DNA of 5,429 nucleotides from an uncultured Rickettsiales bacterium (GTDB taxonomy: Bacteria; Pseudomonadota; Alphaproteobacteria; Rickettsiales; Midichloriaceae): assembly GCA_937996615.1 (NCBI GenBank), contig CALKVD010000081.1, positions 1 to 5,429 of the forward strand, given 5' to 3'. The first letter of the stretch is position 1. Each line of letters starts with the position of its first letter. A program made the translations under genes and the position numbers. Of the stretch, positions 4,596 to 5,429 are shown in pieces. A model generated the notes under the pieces. That model searched no databases. It was not told the origin of the DNA and saw only the letters and a program-made list of their open reading frames with translations.

Positions 4596-5429
4596 ATGAG
4601 TAAAAATTTTGATCTTCTGGTCATAGGCAGTGGCCCTGGTGGCTACGTCGCTGCAATCAGAGCCAGTCAACTTGGGATGAAGGTTGGAATTATCGAGCGC
4701 GAATCATCCTTGGGCGGCGTATGCTTAAACTGGGGCTGTATCCCAACCAAAGCATTATTGCGCAGTGCTGAGGTATACCAGTATCTCAAAAATGCTGATG
4801 AATTTGGATTGAGTTGCGAAAATGTCAAAACTGATTTACCAAAAATTGTCGCAAGATCAAGGATGGTTGCTGAAAAGCTAAGCAAAGGTATATCAGGGTT
4901 GATGGCGAAAAATAAAATTGAAGTAATCAAAGGATATGCAAAACTTGCTGGCAATTCCAAAGTCGCTTTACACCAATCAATTCTGCCAACCAAATATACT
5001 GAAATCACTAGAATCGGTGATAAAATCGAAGAAATTACCGCCAAACATATAATATTAGCAACAGGAGCAAAACCAAGAGAGTTGCCTAACCTTAAAATTG
5101 ATCACGCTAGAATCTGGGACTATAAAGATGCAATGATGGCTCAAAAATTACCTAAATCAGTTCTTGTTGTAGGTAGTGGAGCAATCGGTGTTGAATTTGC
5201 TAGTTTTTATAATGCCTTAGGCGTTAAAGTGACAATTATAGACATAGCAGACCGAATTTTAATTAACGAGGATGAGGAAATAGCAAAAATTGCTCATAAA
5301 TCGTTTGTTAGTCACGGTATTGATATATATACCGCCGCAACAATAGAAAAAATAGAAACAAATCTCAACTTAGAAAAAAAAGAAAAAAAGACAAAAATAG
5401 CTGATCTCGAATACAAGCTAGACATTATT
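4596..5429 (+). CDS. lpdA: Dihydrolipoamide dehydrogenase (E3), N-terminal 278 residues, cut by window end
   Basis: FAD flavoenzyme that reoxidises dihydrolipoyl groups of 2-oxo-acid dehydrogenase complexes with NAD+; cytoplasmic. The FAD-binding GSGPGG (11-16) is followed by Glu34. The redox-active disulfide is Cys43 and Cys48 in GGVCLNWGCIPTK (40-52), and ATGA (155-158) closes the FAD domain. The NAD-binding GSGAIG (193-198) lies within VLVVGSGAIGVEFASFYNAL. CLNWGC and LPKS...GSGAIG..FASFY are typical of the pyruvate-dehydrogenase E3 of alphaproteobacteria, so the substrate is probably the E2 of pyruvate dehydrogenase; no E1 or E2 gene is in view. Usual length is 460-475, so about 40% is missing, including the dimer domain with the catalytic His-Glu pair. 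The frame is open to base 5429. The ATG at 4596 places GxGxxG at the expected position. The ATG at 4592 is out of frame and stops after three codons. No Shine-Dalgarno is visible. Confidence 0.95.
   Translation, partial: MSKNFDLLVIGSGPGGYVAAIRASQLGMKVGIIERESSLGGVCLNWGCIPTKALLRSAEVYQYLKNADEFGLSCENVKTDLPKIVARSRMVAEKLSKGISGLMAKNKIEVIKGYAKLAGNSKVALHQSILPTKYTEITRIGDKIEEITAKHIILATGAKPRELPNLKIDHARIWDYKDAMMAQKLPKSVLVVGSGAIGVEFASFYNALGVKVTIIDIADRILINEDEEIAKIAHKSFVSHGIDIYTAATIEKIETNLNLEKKEKKTKIADLEYKLDII

Noticed and set aside
4473..4670. Open frame of 65 codons on the minus strand across the lpdA start
   Set aside because: It overlaps the conserved FAD-binding start of lpdA and the divergent promoter region. 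Its hydrophobic C-terminal stretch comes from AT-rich intergenic DNA, and no ribosome site is seen.
4667..5044. Open frame of 125 codons on the minus strand inside lpdA
   Set aside because: The opposite strand carries unmistakable dihydrolipoamide dehydrogenase motifs through this whole stretch.

Overview
The window reads as a piece of chromosome from an AT-rich bacterium (by eye about one third G+C), most likely an alphaproteobacterium. Three things point there. The 7Fe-type ferredoxin has the N-terminus typical of alphaproteobacterial FdxA. The dihydrolipoamide dehydrogenase is of the pyruvate-dehydrogenase type seen in that class. The remnant upstream of acetate kinase looks like the C-terminus of an alphaproteobacterial-style phosphate acyltransferase. 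Low G+C would fit a host-associated or streamlined lineage (Rickettsiales- or Holosporales-like, for example), but I cannot place it further.

Layout. Positions 1-106 are a GC-rich (about 60%, hand count) fragment of asparaginyl-tRNA synthetase. At about 101-106 it runs, in the same reading frame, into the AT-richer C-terminal end of a phosphate acetyl/butyryltransferase (stop at 239-241). This looks like an artificial or foreign joint. Next come ackA (304-1473, +), a short glucose-6-phosphate isomerase gene pgi (1566-2873, +, GTG start), a 160-bp gap, and a ten-helix EamA/DMT-family transporter (3034-4038, +). The convergent ferredoxin gene fdxA (4089-4427, -, TTG start) follows. A 168-bp divergent intergenic region with facing-away -35-like boxes separates it from lpdA (4596 to the window end, +, truncated at 278 codons).

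The enzymes fit a central-carbon theme: Pgi in upper glycolysis, Lpd as E3 of pyruvate dehydrogenase making acetyl-CoA, and Pta-AckA turning acetyl-CoA into acetate plus ATP. Only pta-ackA is clearly an operon; the rest may simply be neighbours. Four of the five complete or start-bearing genes lack a recognisable Shine-Dalgarno sequence.

I found no RNA gene, CRISPR array, insertion sequence or convincing intrinsic terminator, and no evidence of a novel multi-gene system. The observation most worth checking is the in-frame asnS/pta chimera at the left edge.
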